64,000 nt of DNA from Bog-473 sp036489775 (lineage in GTDB: Bacteria; Actinomycetota; Acidimicrobiia; Acidimicrobiales; RAAP-2): NCBI GenBank assembly GCA_036489775.1, contig DASXFC010000041.1:1-64000 (forward strand), written 5' to 3'. A model generated the notes under the pieces. That model was not told the origin of the DNA, searched no databases, and saw only the letters and a list, made by a program, of their open reading frames with translations. Position numbers and translations under genes: made by a program. Shown here one piece after another: positions 24,575-33,972 of the stretch (position 1 is its first letter; each line of letters opens with the position of its first letter).

Positions 24575-27500
24575 ATGCTGACCGCCGGGCCCGACACGCT
24601 GTTCCACCCGGCCGTGGCCAGCTGGTTCGAGCGCCGCTTCCCCCTAGGCCCGACCGAGCCCCAGCAGGCGGCCTGGCCGCATATCGCGGCGGGTGAGAAC
24701 GTCCTGGTGGCATCGCCGACAGGTAGCGGTAAGACGCTGACCGGCTTCCTGGTGGCCATCGATGCCGCCTACCGAGCCGCGGCGGCGGGAACGGGCCGTA
24801 GCGGGATGCCCGAGGTCCTCTACATCTCTCCGCTGCGCGCCCTGGCAGTCGACGTCCACGAGAACCTGCACGTGCCGCTGGGCGAGATCCGCGAGGAGGC
24901 GGCGCGCCTGGGCTTTCCCGACCCCGGATTGAAGGTGGCCGTCCGCACCGGGGACACGCCGGCATCGGAGCGTGCCGCCATGCGCAAGCAGGCGCCGGAC
25001 TTGCTCGTCACCACACCCGAGTCGCTCTACCTGTTGCTCACGGCGCCGTCGTCTCGGGCCATGCTCCGCGGCGTTCGCACCGTGATCGTCGACGAGGTCC
25101 ACACGCTCGCTCGCGACAAGCGAGGCAGCCATCTGTCACTCAGCCTCGAGCGGCTGGATGCGCTGGTGACCGAGAGTGGTGGCACGCTTCAACGCATCGG
25201 TCTGTCGGCCACCCAACGGCCACTCGACCTGGTGGCGCGACTGCTCTGCGGCATTCATCCCGACCGTCCGCCCACCACCATCATCGACTGCGGACACCGG
25301 CGCGACCTCGATGTTGCCATCGAGTTGCCGGCATCCGAACTCGAGGCAGTGGCCAGCAGTGCCCAGTTCGCTGACATTCTCGACAACATCGCCGGACACA
25401 CCCGTCAGCATCGAACCACCCTCATCTTCGTCAACACCCGCAAGATGGCTGAGCGGGTGGCCCACCAGCTGGCCGAACGACTGGCCGGCGAGGAGGATCA
25501 GCGGGGCGGCATCGATGTCGATGCTTCGCTGCTCGTGGCGGCCCACCACGGCAGCCTGTCGGCAGCCCGTCGACGCATCGTCGAGTCACGTCTGCGAGCC
25601 GGTGACCTCAAGGCATTGGTGGCCACGGCCTCGCTCGAGTTGGGAATCGACGTGGGGCCGGTGGAACTGGTCTGCCAGATCGGATCGCCCCGGGCCATCG
25701 GCACTTTCCTTCAGCGCGTTGGTCGGGCCAACCACCAGCGTGACGGCACTCCGGCCGGGCGCCTCTACCCCATGACCCGTGACGAGTTGGTCGAGTGCAC
25801 CGCCTTGCTGGTTGCGGTGCGAAAGGGCCAGCTCGACTTGCTCGAACCGCCGATCGCCCCACTCGACGTGTTGGCCCAACAGATCGTGGCCGAAGTCGCT
25901 TCGACCGACGAGCACGAGGTTGAAGGGCTGTGGTCGATGGTGCGCCAGGCGGCGCCGTACGCCGATCTGTCACGCCAGGACTTTGACGACGTGATCGAGC
26001 TGGTGAGCTGGGGGATTGAAACTGGTCGCGGTCGTCGTGGTGCCCACCTGCATCACGACGCGGTGAACGGCCGGCTCCGGGCCCGACGGGGGGCACGGCT
26101 GGCCGCGCTGACCGGCGGCGGGGCCATCCCCGAGACGGGCGACTACCGGGTGGTGCTCGATCCCGATGGCATCACGGTGGGGTCGGTGCACGAGGATTTC
26201 GCGGTTGAAGCCACCGCCGGGGACATCTTCCTGTTGGGCACGCACTCGTGGCGGGTCGACAAGGTCGAGGTCGGCACGGTCCGGGTGCACGACGCCGGTG
26301 ACCTACCACCGACGGTTCCCTTCTGGTTGGGCGAAGCGCCGGCCCGGACCGCGGAGCTCTCCGAAGCGGTGAGTGATTTGCGTGCCGCGCTCGAGCCGCT
26401 CTTGGCCAAGGGGGACGGGGACGGGGCCCGGGATCTGGTCATCAACGCGGCCGGCGTGTCAATGGACGTCGCCCAGCAAGTGGTGGCCTACTGCGCCGCC
26501 GGATTGGCGGCGCTCGGTCATCTCCCCACACGCCAGCGAATGGTGGTCGAACGCTGCTTCGACGAGAGCGAGGGATCGCAGTTGATCATCCACGCCCCGT
26601 TTGGTGGCCGCATCAACCGTGCCCTCGGCCTGGCCCTGCGCAAGCGATTCTGCGTGTCATTCGACTTCGAGCTGCAGGCAGCCGCTGACGACGACACCGT
26701 GGTGCTCTCCCTCGGACCCCAACACAGCTTTCCCCTGACCTCGGTGCAGTCGATGTTGTCGAGCGCCCAGGCCCGCCAGGTGCTGATCCAGGCCGTCCTG
26801 CTCCACCCGATGCTGGGTGCCCGTTGGCGCTGGAACCTCAACCGCTCCTTGGTCTTGCCGCGTATGCGCGGTGGTCAACGCCGGCCCATCAACCTTCAGC
26901 GGATGGAGGCCGACGATCTGTTGGCGGCTGTCTGGCCCGGTCTGGCCGCCTGCCAAGAGAATGCGCCGCCTGGCCCGGTCGCGGTACCCGATCACGTGCT
27001 GGCTCGCCAGACGGTCGAGGACTGCCTGCACGAAGGGTTGTCGGTCGAGGGACTGGTCGATGTCTGGGCCAAGGTGGAGTCCGGGGAGATCGAAGTCCAC
27101 ACGGTGGAGTCGTCTGAACCGTCACCCATGTCGCACGCCATCTTGAGTGGCCGGCCCTTCACGTTCCTCGACGGGGCACCACTCGAGGAGCGGCGCACCC
27201 GGGCGCTCTCGCTGCGCCGGGGACTGGGCGAACTCGGGCCTAACGGCCTTCCGGTCGCGGTAGATCAGCTGGACGTCCTCGATCCTGATGCCGTGGCCAT
27301 GGTGCTCGAACAGGTGGCGCCTCGGCCCCGTGACGCCGACGAACTCCACGACCTCCTGCTCTCGCTCGTCGCCTGTCGCCCCCAGCGGGTGTGGCAGTCG
27401 TGGTTCGATCAGTTGGTGGGTGACGGCCGGGCCAGCGTGATCGCGGGCGCCTGGGTTCCGACCGAACGGGCCGACCTGGCGCGCGCCCTGGAGCGTGACG

Positions 27501-28840
27501 ACGATGCCGCCGCGGCCTGCCTGGCCGGTCACCTCCAGATGGCTGGACCGGTTTCGATCGAGGAGCTGACGGCGGATGCCCCGCTCCCGGCGGGCCTGCC
27601 CTCTGGAGCACCGATGACTGGGGCGCGGGCCCGCACTGCGTTGGCCCGGCTCGAACAGCAGGGTTTCGCGTTGGCCCTGCCCGATGGACGGTGGTGTGCC
27701 CGGCACTTGCTGGTCCGCCTGCATGCGGCCAGCCGCAACCGGCGACGGGGCCTGGTCGACCCGGTGCCGGTCAGCGACTACGTCCGGTTTCTCACCAAGT
27801 GGCAGCACGTCGTGCCTGGGAGCCGGCTGGAGGGCCGGGCCGGCCTGCTCGCGGTCATCGAGCAGTTGCAGGGCATCGAGGCGCCGGCGGTGGAGTGGGA
27901 AGCGAACATCCTGCCCAGCCGGTTGGACGAGTACGACCCGCGCTGGCTCGATGAGTTGTGCCTCTCGGGTGAGGTGGTGTGGGGACGACTGACCCCGCGG
28001 GCAGAGACCACGGGAAGATCGGGGACGCCGTCGCCGGCTACTCCGCTGACCTTCGTCCTGCGCGAGGACCTCGGCGTCATGCTGCAGGCGGTGCGCGCTG
28101 GCACTCCCGCCCCCGAGCCTGAGGTCGGTGTGGCGGCCGATGTCCTGGCCGCGCTGCGGGCCCGCGGCGCCTGCTTTCGCCCTGAACTCGCACCGGCGGC
28201 GGGGCGTCTGCCGGCCGAGGTGGACGAAGGCCTTTGGGACTTGGTGGCTCGCGGCCTGGTGACCGCCGATGCCTTCTCGGCCGTACGGTCTTTGCTCTCA
28301 GCGCGTGACCGCTGGCGCACCCGAACCGCTCGTCGGCCGTCGGTGCGTCCGGGTCTGGGGCGTCGCCGGGCCCCGGTGGGCACGGGTATCGGAGAGGGCC
28401 GGTGGTCACTGCTCCCCGTCGATGTCGCACCCCAGATCGATTCGTTGATCCCCCAGAACGAAGAGCTGGCCGAGTCGGTGGCCTGGCAGCTCCTGGCCCG
28501 TTGGGGCGTGGTGGCTTGGGAAGTGACACGACGCGAGTCCTTCAAGGTGCCCTGGCGCGAGATTGTCTGGGCCCTGCGACGGCTCGAGGCGCGCGGTCTG
28601 GTGCTCGGTGGCAGGTTCATCGCCGGTCTCTCCGGTGAGCAGTACGCCTTGCCCGAGGCGGCCCAGCTCCTGCACAAGGTGCACCGGAGCACAGCCAGTG
28701 GCGACCGATTAGTGGTGGCCGGCGCCGATCCCCTGAACCTGACCGGCTCGATCGTGGGCGGGACCCGGGTGCCGATCCGACGCCATCAGCGGGTCGTCTA
28801 TGTCGACGGCATCGTGGTCGACGACCTGCAAGCGGGATGA
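24575..28840 (+). CDS. lhr: Lhr, large ATP-dependent DNA/RNA helicase
   Basis: At 1421 residues this is a full-length bacterial Lhr. Order: RecA domain 1 with Walker A SPTGSGKT (K53) and DEVH box IVDEVHTL; motif III SATQRP; RecA domain 2 with LIFVNTRKMAER, VATASLELGIDVG and QRVGRANHQ; the winged-helix/Lhr core; then the 500-residue C-terminal region found only in long Lhr, ending with a segment matching the AlkZ-like winged-helix part. Lhr is a 3'-5' single-stranded-DNA-dependent ATPase that unwinds RNA:DNA hybrids and is induced by mitomycin in mycobacteria; a repair role is accepted. It lies just before pxpABC, which is probably not functional linkage. Confidence 0.95.
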   Translation: MLTAGPDTLFHPAVASWFERRFPLGPTEPQQAAWPHIAAGENVLVASPTGSGKTLTGFLVAIDAAYRAAAAGTGRSGMPEVLYISPLRALAVDVHENLHVPLGEIREEAARLGFPDPGLKVAVRTGDTPASERAAMRKQAPDLLVTTPESLYLLLTAPSSRAMLRGVRTVIVDEVHTLARDKRGSHLSLSLERLDALVTESGGTLQRIGLSATQRPLDLVARLLCGIHPDRPPTTIIDCGHRRDLDVAIELPASELEAVASSAQFADILDNIAGHTRQHRTTLIFVNTRKMAERVAHQLAERLAGEEDQRGGIDVDASLLVAAHHGSLSAARRRIVESRLRAGDLKALVATASLELGIDVGPVELVCQIGSPRAIGTFLQRVGRANHQRDGTPAGRLYPMTRDELVECTALLVAVRKGQLDLLEPPIAPLDVLAQQIVAEVASTDEHEVEGLWSMVRQAAPYADLSRQDFDDVIELVSWGIETGRGRRGAHLHHDAVNGRLRARRGARLAALTGGGAIPETGDYRVVLDPDGITVGSVHEDFAVEATAGDIFLLGTHSWRVDKVEVGTVRVHDAGDLPPTVPFWLGEAPARTAELSEAVSDLRAALEPLLAKGDGDGARDLVINAAGVSMDVAQQVVAYCAAGLAALGHLPTRQRMVVERCFDESEGSQLIIHAPFGGRINRALGLALRKRFCVSFDFELQAAADDDTVVLSLGPQHSFPLTSVQSMLSSAQARQVLIQAVLLHPMLGARWRWNLNRSLVLPRMRGGQRRPINLQRMEADDLLAAVWPGLAACQENAPPGPVAVPDHVLARQTVEDCLHEGLSVEGLVDVWAKVESGEIEVHTVESSEPSPMSHAILSGRPFTFLDGAPLEERRTRALSLRRGLGELGPNGLPVAVDQLDVLDPDAVAMVLEQVAPRPRDADELHDLLLSLVACRPQRVWQSWFDQLVGDGRASVIAGAWVPTERADLARALERDDDAAAACLAGHLQMAGPVSIEELTADAPLPAGLPSGAPMTGARARTALARLEQQGFALALPDGRWCARHLLVRLHAASRNRRRGLVDPVPVSDYVRFLTKWQHVVPGSRLEGRAGLLAVIEQLQGIEAPAVEWEANILPSRLDEYDPRWLDELCLSGEVVWGRLTPRAETTGRSGTPSPATPLTFVLREDLGVMLQAVRAGTPAPEPEVGVAADVLAALRARGACFRPELAPAAGRLPAEVDEGLWDLVARGLVTADAFSAVRSLLSARDRWRTRTARRPSVRPGLGRRRAPVGTGIGEGRWSLLPVDVAPQIDSLIPQNEELAESVAWQLLARWGVVAWEVTRRESFKVPWREIVWALRRLEARGLVLGGRFIAGLSGEQYALPEAAQLLHKVHRSTASGDRLVVAGADPLNLTGSIVGGTRVPIRRHQRVVYVDGIVVDDLQAG

Positions 28841-28844
28841 CGTC

Positions 28845-29582
28845 GTGAACGCGTCGCCCTCAGTCGATCTCAACGCTGATGTCGGCGAGGCGACCGAGGC
28901 GGATGGCATCGCCGTAGAGCGAGAGCTGCTGAACGTGGTGACGTCGGTCAACGTGGCCTGCGGCGGTCACGCTGGTGATGAACTCTCCATGCGAGACACG
29001 GTCGAGGCGGCGTGCGCACATGGCGTGGCCGTCGGAGCACATCCGTCGTACCCCGATCGTCTCGGATTCGGCCGTCGGCCAATGGACATGGGCCGCGCCG
29101 AACTCGAGCACTCGCTGCGCGAGCAGATGGCCGCGTTGGTGGAGGTCTGCACCGCGCAGGGGGTCCGGATCCGCTCCGTGAAAGCGCACGGCGCCCTCTA
29201 CGGCGTCGTCGGCCAAGGGATGGACGCGTTGGGTGCCTTGCTGGCGGCAGTCGACGCCACTTGTGCACCTGACACTGTCTTGGTGCTCCCGGCGGGTTCG
29301 GAGGCGGTCGGCATTTGCCGGAGGGCCGGACGGCTGGTCCGTCAGGAGGGTTTCTGCGATCGCGCCTACGCCGCCGATGGGACGTTGGTCGATCGCGCCG
29401 TGCCAGGCGCTGTGTTCACTGATCCCGTGCAGGCGGCCAGGCAAGCGGTGGAACTCGCCGGTGGCGGCCAGATCGACACTCTGTGCATTCACGGGGACTC
29501 GCCGGGCGCCGTCGCCATGGCGCGAGCAGTGCGTCAGGCACTCGAACGGGCTGGGATGGTGATTGGTCCGGCGGCGGCGTGA
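28845..29582 (+). CDS. pxpA: 5-oxoprolinase subunit A (PxpA, LamB/YcsF family)
   Basis: A 245-residue member of the LamB/YcsF family, shown in E. coli and B. subtilis to be part of the ATP-dependent 5-oxoprolinase PxpABC, which opens 5-oxoproline (a damage product of glutamine and glutamate) to glutamate. Seen: VDLNADVGEA, NVACGGHAGD, GAHPSYPDRLGFGRR and VKAHGALYG. GTG 28845 begins 4 bp after the lhr stop, and the stop overlaps the start of pxpBC (GTGA). Confidence 0.93.
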   Translation: MNASPSVDLNADVGEATEADGIAVERELLNVVTSVNVACGGHAGDELSMRDTVEAACAHGVAVGAHPSYPDRLGFGRRPMDMGRAELEHSLREQMAALVEVCTAQGVRIRSVKAHGALYGVVGQGMDALGALLAAVDATCAPDTVLVLPAGSEAVGICRRAGRLVRQEGFCDRAYAADGTLVDRAVPGAVFTDPVQAARQAVELAGGGQIDTLCIHGDSPGAVAMARAVRQALERAGMVIGPAAA

Positions 29583-31228
29583 CCGAGATCCCAGAAGGCG
29601 AGACCCGCGCCTTCGGTGATCATGCCGTGCTCGTTGGGACGCGCGACGCCACCCAGGCGCGCACGGTCAGTCGCCGGGTCTTGGCCCACTGGAACGAGGG
29701 CGAGGTGGTGGTCGGGCTTCGTACCGTCATGTTGCGAGCCGAATCTCTCGATGCGGTCATCCGGGCCCACTCGGTCATTGCTGATGTGTTGGCTTTCACC
29801 GCGAATGCCAGCGAGGAGGATGAGGTTGGCCCTCTGGCCACGATCCGGTGCGCGTTCGACGGGCCCGATCTCGAGGAGGCGGCCGAGGCGGCCGATGTCG
29901 CGCCGGACGAACTTATCGACCTGTTGACCGGCGTCACCTTGTCGGTGGCCATGGTCGGGTTTTCACCGGGTTTCGCCTACTTATCGGGGTTGCCCGAACC
30001 ACTCCAGCGGATCGGGCGCCGATCTCGACCCCGGCCACAGGTGCCCGCCGGTTCGGTCGCCGTGGCAAACGGCCATGCTGCGGTGTACCCATCCACCTCG
30101 CCTGGAGGGTGGCATCTGCTCGGGCGCTCGGATGCCGCGATGTTCGACCCGAACTGCCCTCCCTACGCGCGTCTCTCGGCGGGAGACCGTGTCCGCTTCG
30201 AGCACGTCCTCGAAGTTGACCCTCCGCCCGGACCGACCACCGCGGCCTGGACGCCGTCGGAGGGAGCGACACCACTTTTCACCGTTTTGGCGCCTGGGCT
30301 ACGCAGCGTGCGCCAGGACGGGGGCCGGACCGGCGTGGCCGGCGTGGGCGTGCCGCGGGCGGGGCCGGCCGATCCGGATTGGTTCAGGTTGGCCAATCGG
30401 TTGGTAGGCAACCCTGACCAAGCCGGCGCACTCGAGGTGACGGCGGCCGGACCAACCTTGCGGGCCGAAGGCGACGGCTTCATCGCGCTGGTCGGTCTGC
30501 CATCGGCCACCCTCGACGGCCAGCCCGTGGCGGCCGGGCGCGTCGTTCCGGTGCGGACGAACCAGGTGCTGGCGTGCGGCCCACTGCGCTGGGGACTGCG
30601 TGCGTATCTCGGGGTGGCGGGCGGGCTGCTCGGACCACAGCTGTTCGGCAGCCTGAGCAGCGATCAACTCAGTGGCTTGGGGCCCGGACCACTGGTGGCG
30701 GGGGAGCGGCTCTATGTCGGTCCCCTCACTCCTCCTTTAGGTGATCACCTCGATGGCGGCGCCGTGCTCCCACGCGAGACGCCAGTCGTGGTCCGCGTCG
30801 TGGCCGGTCCTCATGCCGAATGGTTCGTCCCAGAAGCGCTCGAGCAGTTGCGCCACACCGCATTCGATGTGATCGAGCCCAGCAACCGGGTTGGCGTGCG
30901 CTTGCGCCCCCGCGCGGCGCGACCGTCGTTGCGCCGGGCCGAGTCACTCGGATGGGAGCTGCAGAGCCTGCCCATGGTCGACGGCGCGATCCAGGTGCCG
31001 CCAGCCGGCGAGCCGGTCGTGTTGCTCACCGACCACGCCACGCACGGCGGCTATCCGGTGATCGCAGTGGTGGTGCGGGTCGACCTTGGTCGGCTCGGTC
31101 AACTGGCACCCGGTGACGATGTAGTCCTGCAGCCGATCACGCTGGACGCGGCACGCCAGTTGGAGGTGGAGGGTGGCCGGATCCTCGAGCGTGCCGTCGT
31201 CGGGCATCACCCGTTGGCGGTGGAGTAG
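29579..31228 (+). CDS. pxpBC: 5-oxoprolinase subunits B and C fused (PxpB-PxpC)
   Basis: A 549-residue fusion. Residues 1-215 are the PxpB/KipI part (GFSPGFAYLSGLPEPLQ..R..PRPQVPAGSVAVANGHAAVYPSTSPGGWHLLGR). Residues 230-549 are the PxpC/KipA biotin-carboxylase-like part (VLAPGLRSVRQDGGRTG..GVPRAGPADP..RLANRLVGN..ALEVT and LLTDHATHGGYPVIAVV). With PxpA it makes a complete 5-oxoprolinase. In E. coli and B. subtilis B and C are separate; fused forms occur in actinobacteria. Convergent with the TSUP gene, 3 bp apart. Confidence 0.93.
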   Translation: MTEIPEGETRAFGDHAVLVGTRDATQARTVSRRVLAHWNEGEVVVGLRTVMLRAESLDAVIRAHSVIADVLAFTANASEEDEVGPLATIRCAFDGPDLEEAAEAADVAPDELIDLLTGVTLSVAMVGFSPGFAYLSGLPEPLQRIGRRSRPRPQVPAGSVAVANGHAAVYPSTSPGGWHLLGRSDAAMFDPNCPPYARLSAGDRVRFEHVLEVDPPPGPTTAAWTPSEGATPLFTVLAPGLRSVRQDGGRTGVAGVGVPRAGPADPDWFRLANRLVGNPDQAGALEVTAAGPTLRAEGDGFIALVGLPSATLDGQPVAAGRVVPVRTNQVLACGPLRWGLRAYLGVAGGLLGPQLFGSLSSDQLSGLGPGPLVAGERLYVGPLTPPLGDHLDGGAVLPRETPVVVRVVAGPHAEWFVPEALEQLRHTAFDVIEPSNRVGVRLRPRAARPSLRRAESLGWELQSLPMVDGAIQVPPAGEPVVLLTDHATHGGYPVIAVVVRVDLGRLGQLAPGDDVVLQPITLDAARQLEVEGGRILERAVVGHHPLAVE

Positions 31229-31231
31229 CGG

Positions 31232-32008
31232 TCAGAAGGCCAGCAGCTTCACCGCAGTGCCGGCGCCGATCAGGATGACGACGACGCGCAAGGCCCAGGC
31301 CGGAATGCCGAGGGCGACCCGAGCTCCGATCCAGCCGCCGATCAGACTGCCCAGCGCCAGCCACCCCACGGCTTCCCAGGCCAGGCCGCGGTGGACGATG
31401 AACACGATGGCCGCCATGCCGTTGACGACGACCGAGAGGATGGTGCGCAACCCGCTGGTGCGCGCGATCGAATCGGGCAGGGCCAAGCCGAGAACGGCCA
31501 GCAGCACGACGCCCATGCCGGCGCCGAAATAACCGCCGTAGATGGCAGCGAGAAAGGTGCCGAGGTAGAGCAGGAGTGGTCGGCGGCTGTCGGTCGGGTC
31601 AGCCAGGGCTCGCCGCAGTAGGGGTTGCGCGGCGAACAGTGCGGCGGCCCCCAGAATCAGATAGGGCGCCAGGCGGGCGAAGGTGGCCGACGACGTCGTG
31701 AGCAACAGGATGGCTCCGACGATGCCGCCCCCGAGACCCAGGGGAGCCAGGCATTTGAGATGGTCCCTCTGGTCCGCAATCTCGGTGCGGAAGCCGGCGG
31801 TGCCGCCCAGGTATCCGGGCCAGATGCCGACCGTGTTGGTGATGTTGGCGGTCAGGGCCGGGTAGCCCAGGCCGAGCAGCACCGGGAAGGAAATGAGGCT
31901 GCCCCCGCCGGCCACGCCGTTGAAGATCCCGGCCCCGAAGCCGGCCACCAGCAACAAAAGTACATGAGATGTACTGAGATGAGCTAGATGGGGGCTCAAG
32001 GCCGTCAT
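31232..32008 (-). CDS. TSUP-family (TauE/SafE) membrane permease
   Basis: A 258-residue membrane protein with about eight helices. The family motif is visible near the N-terminus (GFGAGIFNGVAGGGSLISFPVLLGLGYPALTANITNTVG) and again in the second half (YGGYFGAGMGVVLLAVL). TSUP proteins move sulfite, sulfonates or related anions out of or into the cell. Substrate unknown. Convergent with pxpBC; no neighbour points to a specific sulfur compound. Confidence 0.88.
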   Translation of the reverse strand: MTALSPHLAHLSTSHVLLLLVAGFGAGIFNGVAGGGSLISFPVLLGLGYPALTANITNTVGIWPGYLGGTAGFRTEIADQRDHLKCLAPLGLGGGIVGAILLLTTSSATFARLAPYLILGAAALFAAQPLLRRALADPTDSRRPLLLYLGTFLAAIYGGYFGAGMGVVLLAVLGLALPDSIARTSGLRTILSVVVNGMAAIVFIVHRGLAWEAVGWLALGSLIGGWIGARVALGIPAWALRVVVILIGAGTAVKLLAF

Positions 32009-32106
32009 GAGGTATCAGCGTAGGTGACCAGGTAAATGCGCTATTTTTCTGCCTCAGCGAAACACAGGCTGCGTAGACGGGGTGCTACCCAGGGAATTTT
32101 CTCCCA

Positions 32107-32151
32107 GTTGGGGCCGCAAGTTTGGCGAACGCCCCCCGTTTCATTCCCAAC
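32107..32151 (+). promoter_or_regulatory. Structured 5' leader of the secreted-protein gene
   Basis: The 190 bp between the TSUP start and this gene fold readily. GTTGGG (32107-32112) pairs with CCCAAC (32146-32151) and encloses a GGC-GAAC-GCC hairpin (32124-32133); before it are GGGT-GCT-ACCC and GGGA..TCCC hairpins. I cannot match it to a known riboswitch class. Whether it is regulatory is inference. Confidence 0.4.
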
Positions 32152-32198
32152 TACAGGAGCACTCCGTTCTGAGCGACGGGGATGGAAGGGGTAATGCA

Positions 32199-33791
32199 AT
32201 GAAGGGTCGCATTCGAATTGCGACGGTGGGACTGGCGATAACCGCAATGGTTGCTGCCTTCTCATCGACCGCAGGAGCGTCCGTCAGTACGTGGAACGTG
32301 AGTGCCAACGGAGGTTTCCTCTCGTTGAAGGTGCTTAACACGATCCAGCTGGCAGGCGGTGGCTCCGCAGCTGACGCCAACAGCAACAACTTGGCTGAGG
32401 CTCTGGGTACCGGCGTCTGCGTGGACACGTCCGCGTCGACCAACCCATGCCCGACCAGCCCGTCGTCCAGCAACAGCGGGGTGGCCTTCCAGACCACCCA
32501 GACCGCAGTGCAGAACGGTGCCAACGGCACGGCGACCCCGTCGCCCGCCGGGGCCGCCAACTGCCTGACCGGTGCACCGCTGAACCTGGCCCCGTTGGCC
32601 AACATCGGCCTCTTCTGTGGAAGCGCCAGCGCTTCTGAGGCGAGTGGCGAGCCCACGGCGACCGGTACCGGCAGTCTGGCCAGCATCCAGGTTCTGAACC
32701 TGAGCATGACCAGCTTCCTGAACGCCACCGGCCTGCTGGGCTCCATCGGCGGTTCGAACTGCTCGAGCACTCCGGCGGCCTCCTCGGCGGCTGGCCTCGG
32801 CACGGGCAGCCTGCTCGCTCCGGTGACCAGCCTCCTGGGTACAGTCAACAGCCTGCTCGGTGTGGTCAAGCTGCCGGCCCTCAACGCCACCTCGGTCGAC
32901 GACACGTCGGCGGCCACTGGTGACTGCTCGATCCTGGGCGGCTTGCTCGGCTCGATCAGCAGCCTGCCTGGCGCTTCGGTGCTGACCAACCTGCTGACTG
33001 ACCTGACCAACACGGTCAACCTGGCCAACCTGCCGCCGCTGCTCTCAGTCACCCTCGGTGGCTCGAGCTCCACGGTGAGCAACTCGACCACCGGTGGCGC
33101 CACCGTCGTGACCGCCCACGCTCACCAGGAGTCGGTGGACATCAACGTGCTGGGCATGCTCGACATCCAGGTCACGCCGACCGACGCTGCGGTTGCCTTG
33201 AACCAGTCGACCGGCGTCATCACTCCCACCTGCAGCTCGGGCGTGATCTCGGTGACCACGGGTTCGGGTCTCCCGACCGTCCTCGGCCTGAACTCACTGG
33301 GCTCGCTGGGCACCACGCTGAACAACCTGCTGAGCCAGCTGGGCAGCGGCGTCCTGGGCTCCTTGCTCGGCGACCTGCTGAACTTCCAGCCGGACGGCAT
33401 CCTCAGCTGCAACATCACGGCCACTGGCGCCAGCGCTGACACCATCGACCTCAACCTGCTGCCGAACCTGCCGGTTGTGAACGGTGCGCTGCTCTCGCTC
33501 CAGCTCGGCAACGTCTCGGCCAACGCCGGCACCACGGCGGCCACGCCGAACGCGGTGACCACGCAGGCTGCGACCACGCCGATCGTCCCGGCCGCTACCC
33601 CGGCTGCGCCTGCCGCCGCTGCGGTGGTGCCGAACGTGACCACGGTTCACACCGGCGAGTTCTGGGCTGGCAGCTTGCCAATCTTCCTCATCACCGGCAT
33701 GGGCCTCATGGGTCTGGCCATGGTCAGCCGTCGCCGGCTCTTCTCGGTGACTCGGAGCCTTACGGGATACGTCACTCGATCCCGGTCATAA
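32199..33791 (+). CDS. Secreted cell-surface protein with sortase-like C-terminal signal
   Basis: A 530-residue protein. ATG 32199 follows GGAAGGGG (32184-32191). Residues 1-28 are a signal peptide (KGRIRIATVGLAITAMVAAFSSTAGA). The body is rich in Ser, Thr, Asn, Leu and Gly with repeated 'LLGSLGSLL' stretches and a few cysteine pairs; a central domain near residues 290-430 has alternating beta pattern (VTAHAHQESVDINVLGMLDIQVTPTDA). An Ala/Thr/Pro-rich linker leads to T485-G-E-F-W-A-G491, a hydrophobic helix (SLPIFLITGMGLMGLAMV) and a basic tail RRRLF. That tripartite end is the layout of a cell-wall sorting signal, but with TGE.WAG in place of LPXTG. The sortase is the next gene. Function of the body unknown. 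Confidence 0.75.
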   Translation: MKGRIRIATVGLAITAMVAAFSSTAGASVSTWNVSANGGFLSLKVLNTIQLAGGGSAADANSNNLAEALGTGVCVDTSASTNPCPTSPSSSNSGVAFQTTQTAVQNGANGTATPSPAGAANCLTGAPLNLAPLANIGLFCGSASASEASGEPTATGTGSLASIQVLNLSMTSFLNATGLLGSIGGSNCSSTPAASSAAGLGTGSLLAPVTSLLGTVNSLLGVVKLPALNATSVDDTSAATGDCSILGGLLGSISSLPGASVLTNLLTDLTNTVNLANLPPLLSVTLGGSSSTVSNSTTGGATVVTAHAHQESVDINVLGMLDIQVTPTDAAVALNQSTGVITPTCSSGVISVTTGSGLPTVLGLNSLGSLGTTLNNLLSQLGSGVLGSLLGDLLNFQPDGILSCNITATGASADTIDLNLLPNLPVVNGALLSLQLGNVSANAGTTAATPNAVTTQAATTPIVPAATPAAPAAAAVVPNVTTVHTGEFWAGSLPIFLITGMGLMGLAMVSRRRLFSVTRSLTGYVTRSRS

Positions 33792-33797
33792 TGTTCC

Positions 33798-33920
33798 CGG
33801 GCGGACTGCCTCCGGGCCCGGCTTCCGGGACCTCCTCCGTTCCCCCTCCGGTCTCGGGGCCGGCCCGGCGGCAGCCTCCGGACCCCGGCTGAACCCGGGG
33901 GACGGAGGAGGCACCGCCCG
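33798..33920. repeat. Large GC-rich imperfect palindrome between surface-protein gene and sortase
   Basis: Part of the 303-bp gap 33792-34094. CGGGCGG (33798-33804) pairs with CCGCCCG (33914-33920); GCCTCC (33808-33813) pairs with GGAGGC (33907-33912); CCTCCTCCGT (33831-33840) can alternatively pair with ACGGAGGAGG (33902-33911); GGGCCGGCCCGG-type palindromes lie in the middle. A long terminator or switchable stem between the two genes is plausible. No gene is visible here. Confidence 0.55.
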
Positions 33921-33972
33921 ACATACCTGGAGTGATCCGCCACACCAGGCGCAAGTTCAATACGGAAACACA

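Noticed and set aside
32009..32198. Known riboswitch (c-di-GMP, c-di-AMP, cobalamin, SAM, TPP, glycine)
   Set aside because: I looked for the conserved core strings of these classes and found none; only generic hairpins remain.
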